Shown: positions 33,415-44,349 of the stretch, piece by piece
How positions within the stretch are numbered: position 1 is the stretch's first letter
Layout of the letters: each line of letters starts with the position of its first letter
NCBI RefSeq assembly: GCF_003255815.1
Contig: NC_037668.1
Location: forward strand, 69,063,445-69,127,444
Length of the DNA stretch: 64,000 nucleotides
Direction: 5' to 3'
Source: Theropithecus gelada
Lineage: Eukaryota > Chordata > Mammalia > Primates > Cercopithecidae
Notes under the pieces: generated by a model
Told to the model about the DNA's origin: nothing
The model's database searches: none
Seen by the model: the letters and a program-made list of their open reading frames with translations, nothing else
Translations under genes and position numbers: made by a program

Positions 33415-35520
33415 AACTCCATCCGGCACAACCTGTCGCTGCACACCCGCTTCATCCGCGTGCAGAACGAGGGCACCGGCAAGAGTTCGTGGTGGATGCT
33501 GAACCCCGAGGGTGGAAAGACAGGCAAGACCCCGCGGCGCAGGGCCGTGTCCATGGACAACGGGGCCAAGTTCCTGCGCATCAAGGGCAAGGCGAGCAAG
33601 AAGAAGCAGCTGCAGGCGCCCGAGCGAAGCCCGGACGACAGCTCTCCGGGCGCGCCAGCCCCGGGGCCGGTGCCTGCCGCAGCCAAGTGGGCCGCCAGCC
33701 CCGCCTCGCACGCCAGCGACGATTACGAGGCTTGGGCCGACTTCCGCGGCGGCGGGAGACCCCTGCTCGGGGAGGCGGCCGAACTGGAGGACGACGAGGC
33801 CCTGGAGGCCCTGGCGCCATCGTCGCCGCTCATGTACCCGAGTCCCGCCAGCGCGCTGTCGCCGGCGCTAGGCGCGCGCTGTCCGGGTGAGCTGCCACGC
33901 CTGGCCGAGCTGGGAGGCCCGCTGGGCCTGCACGGCGGCGGCGGCGGCGCGGGGCTGCCCGAGGGCCTGCTGGACGGCGCGCAGGACGCGTACGGGCCGC
34001 GGGCCCGCACCGGGACGCCAGCCTACTTCGGCGGCTGCAAGGGCGGCGCTTATGGCGGGGGCGGGGGCTTCGGGCCGCAGGCGATGGGCGCGCTGCGCCG
34101 CCTGCCCATGCAGACCATCCAGGAGAACAAGCAGGCCAGCTTCGCGCCGGCCGCCGCGCCCTTCCGCCCCGGTGCGCTGCCCGCGCTGCTGCCGCCGCCG
34201 CCGCCCGCGCCCAGGCCCGGCCCGGTGCTGGGCGCGCCCGGGGAGCTGGCGCTGGCGGGCGCGGCCGCCGCCTACCCTGGCAAGGGGACGGCCCCATACG
34301 CGCCGCCCGCGCCCTCGCGCAGTGCCTTAGCCCACCCCATCAGCCTTATGACGCTGCCCGGCGAGGCGGGCGCCGCGGGTCTGGCACCGCCCGGCCACGC
34401 CGCCGCCTTCGGGGGCCCGCCCGGCGGCCTCCTGCTGGACGCGCTACCCGGGCCCTACGCGGCCGCCGCCGCCGGGCCGCTGGGCGCCGCGCCCGACCGC
34501 TTCCCGGCCGACCTGGACCTCGACATGTTCAGCGGGAGCCTCGAGTGCGACGTGGAGTCCATCATCCTCAACGACTTCATGGACAGCGACGAAATGGACT
34601 TCAACTTCGATTCGGCCCTGCCTCCGCCGCCGCCGGGCCTGGCCGGGGCCCCGCCCCCCAACCAGAGCTGGGTGCCGGGCTGAAGGCCGCCTCCCGCCCC
34701 CGGGCGCCCCGTCCCGTCCCCAAGGGGCCTCTGTCTTCCCATCCCGATTCCCGGGTCCCCGCCCCCGACTCCAGCTCCCCAGGAGGCGGCCCCAGCCCAG
34801 CTAGAGACCCCTCTCGGAGGCCGGCCGCCGGGGAGGGGGAGGGAGGGGCCAGGGCACCCCACTGCTCCTGCCCACACTCCTGAGATCCACCCCCTCCTCC
34901 TGGGCAGGAAGCCTGGGAGAGGAGGCTGAATTCCAGGCTGGCCGGGAGTAGGGAGGAGCGGGGTGGGCCGCCTGGTGTGGACGGTGGTCGGGGAAGTCAA
35001 CTAGGAGATGGGCCAGGGAGCGTTTACAAATCTTCAGTTTAATTTGCGGAGCCCTAGCCGTGACCCCGCGCCCACCCCAAACATGAATCTGATTCCCACT
35101 TGACACACTTTCCCACTGGTCTTAGTCTCACCCACCCGAAGCCAGCAACCCTCTGCTGAAAACACACCTACCTAAATCCATCCACCCTGAACAGCCCTCC
35201 ACCCCCAAATCGCCCTCCGACGACCGCCACCCCCACAGTTCAGTCTCCCCCTCCCATCCCCGCCGGCCCTCTCTTCTCCCCTCCACCGTCGGAGTCAGTC
35301 CCTCTCTTCAACCGCCCCCACCCCCCAGTACCGGTCTCAGCTTCTCCAGCGGGCCTCAGCCCCGTCCACCCCCAACCCCGACGCCCCTTTCTCCGCGCCA
35401 GTTCTGGCCCTTCTCCCATATTTATAAGTGTCCGGCCGGGGCGGGCGGTGGGCGCGGCGTCCCCGGCGCGTATCGTAGGCAGTGTACCGTGGCCGTGCCG
35501 TCAGAGTGTGCGTGTGCGTG
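33400..35520. other. Second CpG island over FOXO6 exon 2 and 3' UTR
   Basis: CpG density is very high throughout exon 2 and partly into the 3' UTR. Such intragenic islands in transcription-factor genes are often Polycomb targets or alternative promoters; which applies here is unknown. Confidence 0.7.
33415..34683 (+). CDS. FOXO6: FOXO6 coding exon 2 (residues 139-560, stop)
   Basis: This exon completes the forkhead domain and encodes the C-terminal regulatory half. It follows the acceptor CCACAG|AACTCC and opens with recognition helix H3 (NSIRHNLSLH, residues 139-148). Wing 2 ends in RRRAVSMD (residues 179-186), placing the second Akt site at S184. Basic residues 179-181 and 195-202 form a likely bipartite NLS. 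FOXO motifs further on include WAASPASHASDDYEAW, LPMQTIQENKQASF (about 368-381) and the acidic transactivation segment (about 505-537, LDLDMFSGSLECDVES then DFMDSDEMDFNFD). After DDYEAWADF the RPRTSS-type third Akt/CK1 site of FOXO1 is replaced by RGGGRPLL. The leucine-rich export segment is replaced by Gly/Ala/Leu-rich sequence. Poly-Gly, poly-Pro and poly-Ala runs reflect extreme GC content. The frame is intact to TGA at 34,681. The 560-residue total is my count; database isoforms may differ. Confidence 0.97.
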   Translation, partial: NSIRHNLSLHTRFIRVQNEGTGKSSWWMLNPEGGKTGKTPRRRAVSMDNGAKFLRIKGKASKKKQLQAPERSPDDSSPGAPAPGPVPAAAKWAASPASHASDDYEAWADFRGGGRPLLGEAAELEDDEALEALAPSSPLMYPSPASALSPALGARCPGELPRLAELGGPLGLHGGGGGAGLPEGLLDGAQDAYGPRARTGTPAYFGGCKGGAYGGGGGFGPQAMGALRRLPMQTIQENKQASFAPAAAPFRPGALPALLPPPPPAPRPGPVLGAPGELALAGAAAAYPGKGTAPYAPPAPSRSALAHPISLMTLPGEAGAAGLAPPGHAAAFGGPPGGLLLDALPGPYAAAAAGPLGAAPDRFPADLDLDMFSGSLECDVESIILNDFMDSDEMDFNFDSALPPPPPGLAGAPPPNQSWVPG

Positions 35521-35592
35521 TGTGCCGTGTCGAGGCTGTGTAGAGTGCATTGTACAGCATATTTTCATGAATAAAATTGTTTTAAATATTTC
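34684..35592 (+). other. FOXO6: FOXO6 3' UTR
   Basis: About 0.9 kb separates the stop codon from the poly(A) signal, with no interspersed repeats. The middle (about 35,120-35,420) is strongly C-rich with few G residues. The end is GU-rich, followed by TGTACAGCATATTTTCATG before AATAAA. The 3' end is placed about 20 bases after the signal by convention. Confidence 0.8.
35570..35575 (+). terminator. FOXO6: Canonical poly(A) signal AATAAA of FOXO6
   Basis: AATAAA follows a TGTA element at 35,551 (CFIm-type) and is followed by a U-rich stretch (TTGTTTTAAATATTT). It is the first canonical signal after the stop codon, at the edge of GC-rich sequence. Cleavage is expected near 35,590. Confidence 0.85.
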
Positions 35593-35864
35593 CCGCGCCT
35601 TGGGTTAGCGGGAGGGGAGTGGTGGCAGAGGATAATTGACAGGGAACTTGGGGCAGGAGGAGGGTTCCTGTGCCTGAGTCACTATTGCGGCTTTGTGTCT
35701 GGGTACTCTGCCCAGCACATAGTGGTTAGGCGCCTGCTGAGTCCCCCGTGCTGAAGTTGTGCTTCGTGGAGCTCTGCACCTGTTTCTGTGAACATGTGCA
35801 TGCACGAAGTTTTGGCCCAGGAAAATGCGTCCTAAATAAGCCTCAGAGATTGGGAGAGGATGCA

Positions 35865-35985
35865 CAAATATTTACTGAGAACCTTTAGTGCCAGGCTCTG
35901 TGTTGGGCACGATTTTTGTTGCCGTTGTACAGATGAGAAAACAAGGTCAGAGAAAATAACTTGGGAAGGAGGGTAGAGATGGTGA
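35865..35985 (-). mobile_element. MIR SINE
   Basis: AGTGCCAGGCTCTGTGTTGG and TGTACAGATGAGAAAACAAG are reverse MIR landmarks just after the FOXO6 3' end. Confidence 0.6.
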
Positions 35986-35999
35986 AAAGAGAACCCTTT

Positions 36000-36190
36000 G
36001 AGGTGCACAGACTGCTCTTGGAATCCATTTCCTACAATTTACCAGCTGTGTGACCCTGGGCAAATTTTCAACCTCTGAAGCCTTTCTTCCTGTACTACAC
36101 CATGGAGTAGTACCATCCATCTCATGACCGTCTGTGAGGCATGAGGAAAGGTATGTAAAGTGTTCAGCACAGGTCCTGTACTCATTCATT
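36000..36190 (+). mobile_element. MIR SINE
   Basis: CCAGCTGTGTGACCCTGGGC through TATGTAAAGTGTTCAGCACA follows the forward MIR. Confidence 0.7.
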
Positions 36191-37110
36191 TTAGGAAGAT
36201 TTGGTGAGCACCGGTTAAGTTTTTATACCAAGCACTGGGGCTGCCCTAGAGCCACACAGACACAGTCTCTACCCTTAAGGAACTTAGAGGCTCCTGGGGA
36301 GAACAGGCCAGCAAATAGGCGATTATAGATGAAAGCTGTGATGATCCGAGAGGAGCCAGGTGGCTGTCGTGGGACTGGATGATGGGGCAGCACTCATCTT
36401 GGACTTGAGTCAGGGAAGGTGCCTGGACTGGTGCTGCCTCAGCTAAGCTTGGTAGGAGGAATTGGCATTGGGAAGGGGATTCAGATGAAATGGCATGTTC
36501 AAAGGCCCAGAGTCAAGAGATGTGTGGATTCCAGAACCAAAAGCAGTTGAGTGTGGCTAAAGTTCAGAGAGGGACAGATTACTGATGGCAGGGAGGCTAA
36601 TGGGCCAGAGGGTTCAACAGTGGAAGAGGGACAATGTGGTCCAGCTGGAGGTGCTGATGTGGCTCAAACCAGGGGATGGGGGAGGACAGTGGGGCTGGAA
36701 GGGAAAGGATGAGTTCACATGTACTTTGGATATGGAGTCACTGGGAACTTGGTTGTAGACTGGACCTGGGGGATGAAGGAGAGGGAAGCATCAATTGATG
36801 GTTTTTGTTTGGGTATCTGGGGAGACAGGGCCATTCCTTGAGATGGGGCACACCAAAGCAGGAGGAGCCCTAGGGAAATTGATGTGCTCATTTGAGCTAT
36901 AGTCCATGAGAATCTTTGGGATTTGGAGCAGAGGGAGAGATGTTCAGGAGCATACACACTAGGTGAAATGGCATTCTCTGGCACTGGGCAACATAGTGGC
37001 CCTGAGGTGTCCACATGCATAGTGGGGTCAGAGCCCAGAAGGTGTCTGGGCTGGAAAGGGAGGTCAAGGATCAGGAGCACAGAAGTTGTCACTGACGGGT
37101 TGGAAGTGGC
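36190..37110 (-). mobile_element. LINE L2 remnant, about 0.9 kb
   Basis: Diverged reverse-orientation L2: CTACCCTTAAGGAACTTAGA, TCAAAGGCCCAGAGTCAAGA and GAGGCTAATGGGCCAGAGG. It starts about 600 bases after the FOXO6 poly(A) signal. Confidence 0.6.
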
Positions 37111-37725
37111 TTGGGAGGGGAAGGATTGCAGAGTTGCAAGAGCAGAAAGTCCAAGTCTGCTTTGATGAACACCTTGGCACAGGAGGGACTCACTGGCTGA
37201 GAGGGAGAAGAGAAGGAAAACCAGGACCCCGGGGAACTGGGGGCGGTGTCCTAGAAAGGAATACCCAATGTTCTTACCTTCTGGAGCCTTCCTTTCTCAG
37301 TCTGGAAGATGGGGCAGGAGCACCTGTTTCACACATTTGTTTTGAGGAGCAAATAAGATAGGAATTATTGTCTGAGGTCACTCTATTGGCAAGGCACAGA
37401 GCCCCTGAGTGTGTACCTCCAATGCCCAGGCTCTCGTGCAGTCCCCACTGCCTCTAATGAAGTGGCTGAGAGCAGAGGAGCAGAGGAACTCGGAACCAGT
37501 AGAATCCGCACAGGTTCTGGGCTCTGAGTTGGGGCTGAGACCCAACCTGGTATGGTGAGCGTCCCTGCCAAGTGGGGAGCACATAGAGGCTGATGTCCCC
37601 TCTCCCCTGGGACAGATGCCCCAGCCCAACCCCACAGCCAGCCTCTGAGACAGCCCAGCTGGGTGTGGGCTCCATATGGGCTCCAGAACTGCCCCCACCC
37701 TAGGCTGACGGAGGGTGGGCCGCTG
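37110..37725. other. Unassigned non-coding sequence downstream of FOXO6
   Basis: Apart from the L2 remnant ending near 37.1 kb, I see no gene, known repeat or clear motif cluster here. Open frames lack codon structure or similarity I recognise. Confidence 0.5.
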
Positions 37726-37910
37726 GTGTGTGTGTGCAGGGCTGTGTGTTTCCATGTAGTCCCATATGTGTCTGTCTGTGTGGGCCTGTGTGTGTGTGTC
37801 TGTGTGTGTGTTAGGGGTCAGTGAGTGTGCTGGGGGGCAGGTGGGGTGGTGCTTGAGGTTCTCCCTGCTGACTGTGCGCGTCGCTGGGTGTGTGTGTGTG
37901 TGTGTGTGCG
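37725..37910 (+). repeat. GT-rich tract with (GT)n at 37,888-37,909
   Basis: Runs of GTGTGTGT interrupted by CTGTCTGTG and GGGTCAGTGAG, with an 11-unit pure GT core near the end. Confidence 0.8.
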
Positions 37911-38384
37911 GTGGGAATGACAGTGGATCTGCCTCCGAGTGTGCCCACGCAAGTGCCGGGGCTGTGCAGTCCATGCCCGTGTGAGGTGCTGTCTCTGTCC
38001 CCACATGTGCCATGCACACCCTCCTCTCTGGGCATGCCTGCCTGTCTTGGCACAAAGCTCTCTCCGGGAGCACCAGCACCGGTGTTCCCCTGCCAGGAGC
38101 GTCTTCTGGACTGCTCTGCTGTCTATCAGAGCGGAGGGGAGCAGAGGGACACTCCAGACCCTGGGATCCAGCCCAGCTTATGAGCAGGGAGGAGTGGGAC
38201 CACCTCAGAGCTCTGACTGAGCTCTTCCTGGCTCAGGCCAGGGATCATTCCGGACACAGCTTCTGTCCTGCTGGGTCCCATCAGGAGAAAGGGGGCAACA
38301 CCCCTGTGGCTGGGGGGCTGCAACTGGCCCTTCCCCATCAACTTTGGAGCCCAGCAGACGCGCTCCCCTCTTTGCCCACTCCCT

Positions 38385-38475
38385 GGGAGGCGTCTGACAC
38401 ATGATTTATTCATAAAAAGCCATTATTTGTGCCAAAGAAGAACTGAGCCGCTGGCTTTTTAAGTGCTGATAATGC
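38385..38475. promoter_or_regulatory. AT-rich candidate element downstream of FOXO6
   Basis: Non-repeat block with ACATGATTTATTCATAAAAA, GCCATTATTTG and GCTGATAATGC, next to a polypyrimidine tract. It is a candidate by composition only. Confidence 0.3.
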
Positions 38476-38690
38476 TTTCAGCCTCCCTGCCTCTCCTTCT
38501 CTCCCTTCCCCTCCCATCTTCTCTCTCACTTCCTTCCTATCCTTTCTCCTCCTCCCCTTCCTTCCCCTTCCCCTCTGTTCTTCCTCTCGATATTCCTTTA
38601 TTGTTCTCCCCACACCTCCTCTCCTCCCTATTTCTTTATAGACCTCCCCTCTCACACCACTCAGCTCTTCTCTACAGTGAGGCTGGGTCA
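38470..38690 (+). repeat. Polypyrimidine (CT-rich) tract
   Basis: About 200 bases nearly devoid of G and poor in A, made of TCTCC, CCTTCC and CCTCTC words. Confidence 0.7.
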
Positions 38691-39554
38691 GGGAGGCTCA
38701 GAATCAATTGTCCCAAACTGGGTAAGGCCTGCACTAGCCTGGAGCCCCAAGGACCCCACCCCTCCACCTCATCCTTCACCTCCAAAGGACCAGAGGAAGG
38801 TTGGGAGGAGGCGGGCCAGGCTGAGAAAGGTGGCGGGGTGAGGGGGGTCTTTGGAGGCTGTCCTGACCAGCTCCCCCTATGCTAAAGGGTGTGACTTCAG
38901 CACTCTTATTAGCACCAGTACCCCAGACTCCCAAGTAAACATTCAGTCTTGGTAAAAACAATGCACTTGCTATACAGGTTCAAGGTAAGCCCTTTAGAAT
39001 GCCTTTCCCCCCAAAGAATGGCCCCATATAGAAATTCTGGAGCCACCATTATTGAGGTGGTGCCAGGAGAGGATGGCATCAAGGGAGGCACTTGGGCCCC
39101 ATGATAGAGCATCCCCTGGTCTCAGAGAGGAGGCAGCAGAATGAGTGTGTTCACAGAACTTGAACATGGACCCAGGAAAGGTTCTTAGGAGCAGACATCA
39201 TAGACCTATGTGTGTGGCTTCGAACGTGCACATGCACACACAGACCAGCATGTGCATAGCTGCATACTTACTTATGCAGACGCAGAGCCATTCCTCACCC
39301 CTTTCCAAAGCTTTTCTCCCCTGAGCACCTGCAGCAGGGGCTGGAACACTTTCCCCATTCAGACACCTGCTCATGCATTCATCCATTCATTCATTCACTC
39401 TGTGAACTTTGGTTTTATGCCCCCTCTGTGCCAGCCTTTGTGCTGGGCACTGGGGAGGCAGAAATGAACATTATTGGGCCCTAGAGAGGGGGACTGGAGC
39501 AGAGAGGGCACTACAGGCCCTCCCCTGCAGCCTTGGGCTGGGGGTTGGGGGCCC

Positions 39555-39745
39555 AGCAGGCGAGGGGTTAAGTCATTTGGCATCCAGAGCTGGAGCCATT
39601 AGGCCTCCTAATTATGAAATTATCGAGGTCCTCAGGTGACTGCTAATTTCACACACACTGTTCCTCTCACGGCTAATGAATGCCCGCAGAACCCACACCT
39701 TGTCTTTCCTGCTGAACGGTGACCTGCAGTTAATGAGCTCAGGAA
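39555..39745. promoter_or_regulatory. TAAT-rich candidate enhancer
   Basis: Non-repeat sequence with CTAATTATGAAATTATCG, GCTAATTTCAC, GGCTAATGAATG and CAGTTAATGAGCTC within 190 bases, in otherwise GC-rich surroundings. These are homeodomain-type cores; targets are unknown. Confidence 0.4.
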
Positions 39746-41194
39746 GGCAGACAGGCCGCCGGCTGGGTGGGTGGGGCACCAAGCCTGAGGAGGGGGCCAC
39801 TCACCCCTCCTTCCCCTCCCAGCTCCCTTTGCTGGCTGCCTGCCCTAGTGAAGACTCCAGGGCCAAAGCCCAGCCCGCAGTTTCTGCAGGATAGGCTAGG
39901 CCCGTCGCTCTTAGGAACAGGGAGGGATAAGGATTTGGGGAGGGCTTCAGCTCATATGATCCTGGAATGAGCATGGGCATAGTGAGGGAGGGACGAGGGA
40001 GGAGTGAGAAATGAAATGTGGATGGTGGAAGAGGACCGTTTCTGCTTGATTCTTGGGCCATGTCAGGGACATTTATGAAGGGTTGGGGGTAGTGACAGTT
40101 TAAGGGGTGGGGATTGGCGGGCAGGGTACATTCATACCCTGATGCTGGAGACGACGATGACTTTGGGGGATGGTGGTGCTAATGAGACTGGGAATGTCAA
40201 CTGGTGAGGCTGCCATGCTGCTGCTGCTGGTTGTGATTTGTAAAGTTTCAATTTTTTAAATTAGAAAAGTAACATAAAATATGTACCCTGCAAAATAGGA
40301 AGGAAAAACAAGGGACACATGCTAGTTGCAATCTTAGGTGGGGCAGTGTGGGAGCCCAGGTCTAGGGGCTTTGTTCCCCCAGACGGAGGTGCGTGGACCC
40401 TCTGGGCTGACCACCAGGTGGGTTTGAAGGTCCTGTGGCCCATGGGGAAAGTCCTGCCCCAGCCATGACCCACCAGCCAGGTCAATACCGTTGAGTGGTG
40501 GCATGGTGAACGAGGACAGCAAGAGAGTGAGAACCCCGGTCTGGGACATAAGCAGCCTTTGTTCTAGCTTTCTCCTGCCCTGTGGCCTTCAGCCAACTCC
40601 ATTCCTTCTCTGGCCCTCTGTTTCTTGGTGAGTAAATGATAGGGTTAGACTAGAGCTGTGTTTTTCAATCTGTGTTTGCAGAGGGGCAGTGCTGGGCTCC
40701 TTGAGGTCCACACTCAGCCTGCGGCAGGCACCCTGGGCCAGGGTCAGTGGAAGAATCCCAGGTTTAGGATTTGTGCACGGGGCACATGAGAAAGGTCAAG
40801 CTGCCCCTTCTCCCTCAGGACTCAGAAGGACATCCTGGATTCCCACCAGCCTGGTTGTAGGCTGTGTCCACTGACAGCAAGTTTCTGCTCTGCCACGACC
40901 TTGCATCTACTTCTGCACCTCAGTTTCCCACCTGTCAAAGGTAGGTAATAAAGTGAGAACTCACTTTGGATGCGACAAAAATCTCAGAGGTCCTGGCTGT
41001 CACTGTGTGACCTGGCTCCAACCAGGCTCTTCTCACGATTCTTCCAGTTCTCTCCCCAGGTGCCCACAGGGTCTCTTTCGGGCAGCCAGCTACATGATGA
41101 GGCCAGGAAAAGTGTCTGCACCGTGGGTGTTCCCAGGGAAGGGGGAAGCATAAGGAGAGAGGAGAGTCTGCCTGTCTGCCCACAGGCTCGCCCC

Positions 41195-41385
41195 TGCATC
41201 CTGCCAGCCCTTAAGATGTATTATCCCATTTGACCTGCACACCAATCAGAGGAAGATGCTTTTATTATCTCCATTACAGATGAGAAAACTGGAGATTAGA
41301 GAGGTTACATGACTAGCTCAAAGTCACAGAGCCAGAAAATGGTAGAGCTAGGTCTCAGACCCAAAGCTGATGGGCCATTGACTAG
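41195..41385 (-). mobile_element. MIR SINE
   Basis: TCTCCATTACAGATGAGAAA and CTCAAAGTCACAGAGCCAGA are reverse MIR core sequence. Confidence 0.75.
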
Positions 41386-41399
41386 GTTAAACCTTTTCT

Positions 41400-41960
41400 C
41401 ACCATGCCAGACACAAATGGCCAGGCACACATATGCTTTTATATACATTCACACAAAGATACAGAGAGACACAGAACTTCACTCATCGCCACATCTTCCC
41501 TGTATGTACACAAACAAGTTTGTTCTCCCCTGTGCTAAGGCAGGCAAACCCACTCACCCATAGGTGCAGTCAGACATGAATATATTCCTAATTCTCAGAC
41601 TTGTAACAATTTGCTATGTACATGCCCCCAGGCAGATGTTTGCACACAAACATACAAAGCACTTCTGCACATGCCTAAACACACAAAAGTACTATTGCAT
41701 GTGCATGCAAACCCTACCTAGGAAAGTGTGCATACACACAAGTTCACACTCCCACATGCACAGATGTTAGTGTTCACCCATGCACATGCACTGACATGCA
41801 AACACAGAGTTGCACAAGAAATATCCTCAAGGGAGCATTTATACACATAGGTGCACATAGGTGTGCCTGTACAGGCACATATTCTGCACATATGAAGGAA
41901 GGCATATGAGTACTGTCACATGTGCATGTAGCCATGCACACATTTGCGCACATGCACACA
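41400..41960 (+). repeat. Degenerate CA-rich tract
   Basis: Repeated ACACA, CATGCACA and GCACACA words across about 550 bases. It looks like an old dinucleotide expansion that has decayed. Confidence 0.55.
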
Positions 41961-42069
41961 GCACACAGGCCTGGGTACTCTGGTACAGCAAGGTGAGCAG
42001 CTTCCCTGTACCCTGGATGTGATGGATGGACCCACATTCTAAGTGACTATCAAAGTGTCGTGGTGTGTG

Positions 42070-42430
42070 AGGTGCAAACACCAATTAGTGAGGCCTTTGA
42101 AAGCATCGGCTTGTTAGAGGGGAAGCAGAAGAGGCTGGAACTGGCATAAAACACGGAGCTATTTAACTCTCACAGGGCGGGGGTGTGTGCACTGTGGAAA
42201 GGCCTTTGGGCAGAACTCCCCCCACCATTCTGCACTTGTTACTGGAGAAGGACCCTCACGAGAGGCCTTGGCAGCCGGCTTTGATGCTCCTTGAAAGTGG
42301 GGGGTGGTGGGGGAGCCTCCTGCCAGCACTGGGCTGGCACTGAGTGAGCGGGGGCTGCGCCAACTGGCGATCAATTTCATGCACATCGTAAACCTAAGTG
42401 CTTTCTGGAGAGTCAGGCAGATTGCACATA
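42070..42430. promoter_or_regulatory. Non-repeat block with homeodomain-type motifs
   Basis: ACACCAATTAGTGAGG, GCATAAAACACGG, GCTATTTAACTC and GGCGATCAATTTCATG lie in a repeat-free interval. Weak evidence. Confidence 0.25.
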
Positions 42431-42629
42431 AAGTCCCCCTTCTGTCCCTAGCACACGGGTGGGCGGGTGAGGCAGAGGCTCACCCTAGCAGACAGACCTC
42501 CACCAGGCTGCAGGAGACCTGGGTAACCTGGTCCCCAGTAGGAGGTGTCCTTGGGGATGTGAGGAGCTCTCTTAGGAGGGCTGGCACTCTGTGGACAGCT
42601 GGAGATGTGGACAGTGCATGAACCGAGTC

Positions 42630-42745
42630 TACAGGATTCTACTACTTGTTGGCTGAATGACCCTGGGCAATTAGCTTATCTGACTCTTAGTTTCTTCATC
42701 TGTAAAATGGGTTTATGTAGGAATTAAATGAGCTCATGTCCTTGG
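42630..42745 (+). mobile_element. MIR SINE
   Basis: TTTCTTCATCTGTAAAATGG and GGAATTAAATGAGCTCATG follow the forward MIR. Confidence 0.75.
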
Positions 42746-43484
42746 CATGGGGTGACACAGAGCTGTAGAACCGATGAGCACAAGTAAGGTCACATTTACA
42801 TTTATTCTTATGCCCAAATGACCCAGGATCAGAGTCCCCCCATGCTCACTGCAGGGCCTTTGGCCACCACCATTCCTGGCAGGCTTTGGGTGGTATGGGT
42901 GGGGATCTCCCAGGGGGGCATAAACCTGTCTTTCATTAGAGGAACCCACCCATTCTTCCATTCTGTTCCTGCCCAAACTCCTAACCGCTATCCTTGAACA
43001 TGTCTGGAGAAGCCATCTCTCCCATCATGAAGTACTAATGCCAGCATGTTCTCCAAATTCCCTGCCTTTTGGATGCCAAAGAGTGGTTCTGGGCTCTGCA
43101 TCAAGGCCAGGGTGGCAAGGATGGAGCAGGACCCAGTCCAGAGCTTGGATCCTCCTCCAAACCCAACTACTGCCAGCCCAGGGGTCAACCTGAATGTAGC
43201 CATGCAGATGCCTGGGCCCTGTGCTTTCTGTGGCCTGAGGAGGAAAGAGAGGTCTGCCGGGCCTTGCCTGTACTTCAAAGGCACCAGTCACACCCCTCAA
43301 AGCAGGGTCTAGGCAGAGGGAAGCCTGGTTTTCGCTGGGCAGTCCAGGCCTCTGGTCACACAAGCACTGGAACCCAGCATAAACTGGCCCAAAAGGAGAC
43401 CAGGATTGCAGCCAGGCCCCCAAGCCCACCCCTCACAGTCCCAGCTCCAGGCCCTAGTGGCCCCTGCGGGGCCTAGGCCACCCT

Positions 43485-43610
43485 GACATTCACCTAATTG
43501 TCTTCCTGCTTTGATGAGTGGCTCCGCAGAGGCGCCGCCATGGATCAAATTAAATGTGAGCCAAGCCGGCAGCCCCGATGATGGGAGGGAAATACCACAT
43601 TTACATAGCC
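43485..43610. promoter_or_regulatory. Candidate enhancer near 43.5 kb
   Basis: CACCTAATTGTC, CTTTGATGAG, GGATCAAATTAAATG and CCACATTTACATAG in non-repeat sequence with CpGs (GGCGCCGCC). Confidence 0.35.
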
Positions 43611-44349
43611 CAGCACGGGGGCGGGGAGACCCAGGCCCAGAGTGACAGAGACCATGGACCCAGGAGGAGGCAGGGGAGGGAGACAGCGGTGGGGCTGAGG
43701 GAGGGTGGACAGAGGCATCCTCCCCAGGGTCGCTGTCACTGTTGAATAAAGGGCAGGTGGGGAGGGAGGATCAACACAGAAAGAGGCTCTTCCCACCTCC
43801 AGGTAGGTGACTGCCTCCCTGCCAAGCCCAGTCCATTGGCCTAGTGGTGGGAAGGTGGGGCCCAGGATGCAGCCTTGCACCCCCTACACCAGCTCCCATC
43901 TGGGTTTCCACACAGCTCCCTTCACCCCAGCCCAGACCCCACAGCTGGGCTGCAGCTGCCTCCCTCAGCACAGCCACGGTGGGTGCGGCCTTGAGCTTCT
44001 CTTCGGTTCACTCGGGGACATCCTGGCTGCCTGTCCTGGGTGTGCGAGAAGGAACGGGCCCAGGAAGGGTGCGTGGGTGTTTCTGTGTGTGTGTGCGTAA
44101 GAATGTGACAGAGTGATCATGTGTGGCACCTGCATGAGACCTTCTTTGTGCAGGTGTGTTGCCTGTCACTAGGCCTGGGCACTTGTTGGACACTAGTGAG
44201 CTAGGTCTTCCCTTTCCTCGATGTGGAGTCAGGCCTGAAGGCCACAGGTGGTCTGGAGGCATCCACCTGTAGACACTGAGTCTGTGTGCAGGACGTGTGT
44301 GGCGCTGGTATCCAAGTCAGTGATTGTGCCAATGGCCGCTCTACCCCCA

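Noticed and set aside
37378..38079. 233-codon minus-strand frame with His-Thr repeats
   Set aside because: It is generated by GT repeats on the + strand and has no domain content.
3167..38941. Scattered GTAAACA words (for example 3,167; 32,042; 38,934) as FOXO autoregulatory sites
   Set aside because: Seven-base words at this frequency are expected by chance, and some lie in MIR repeats.
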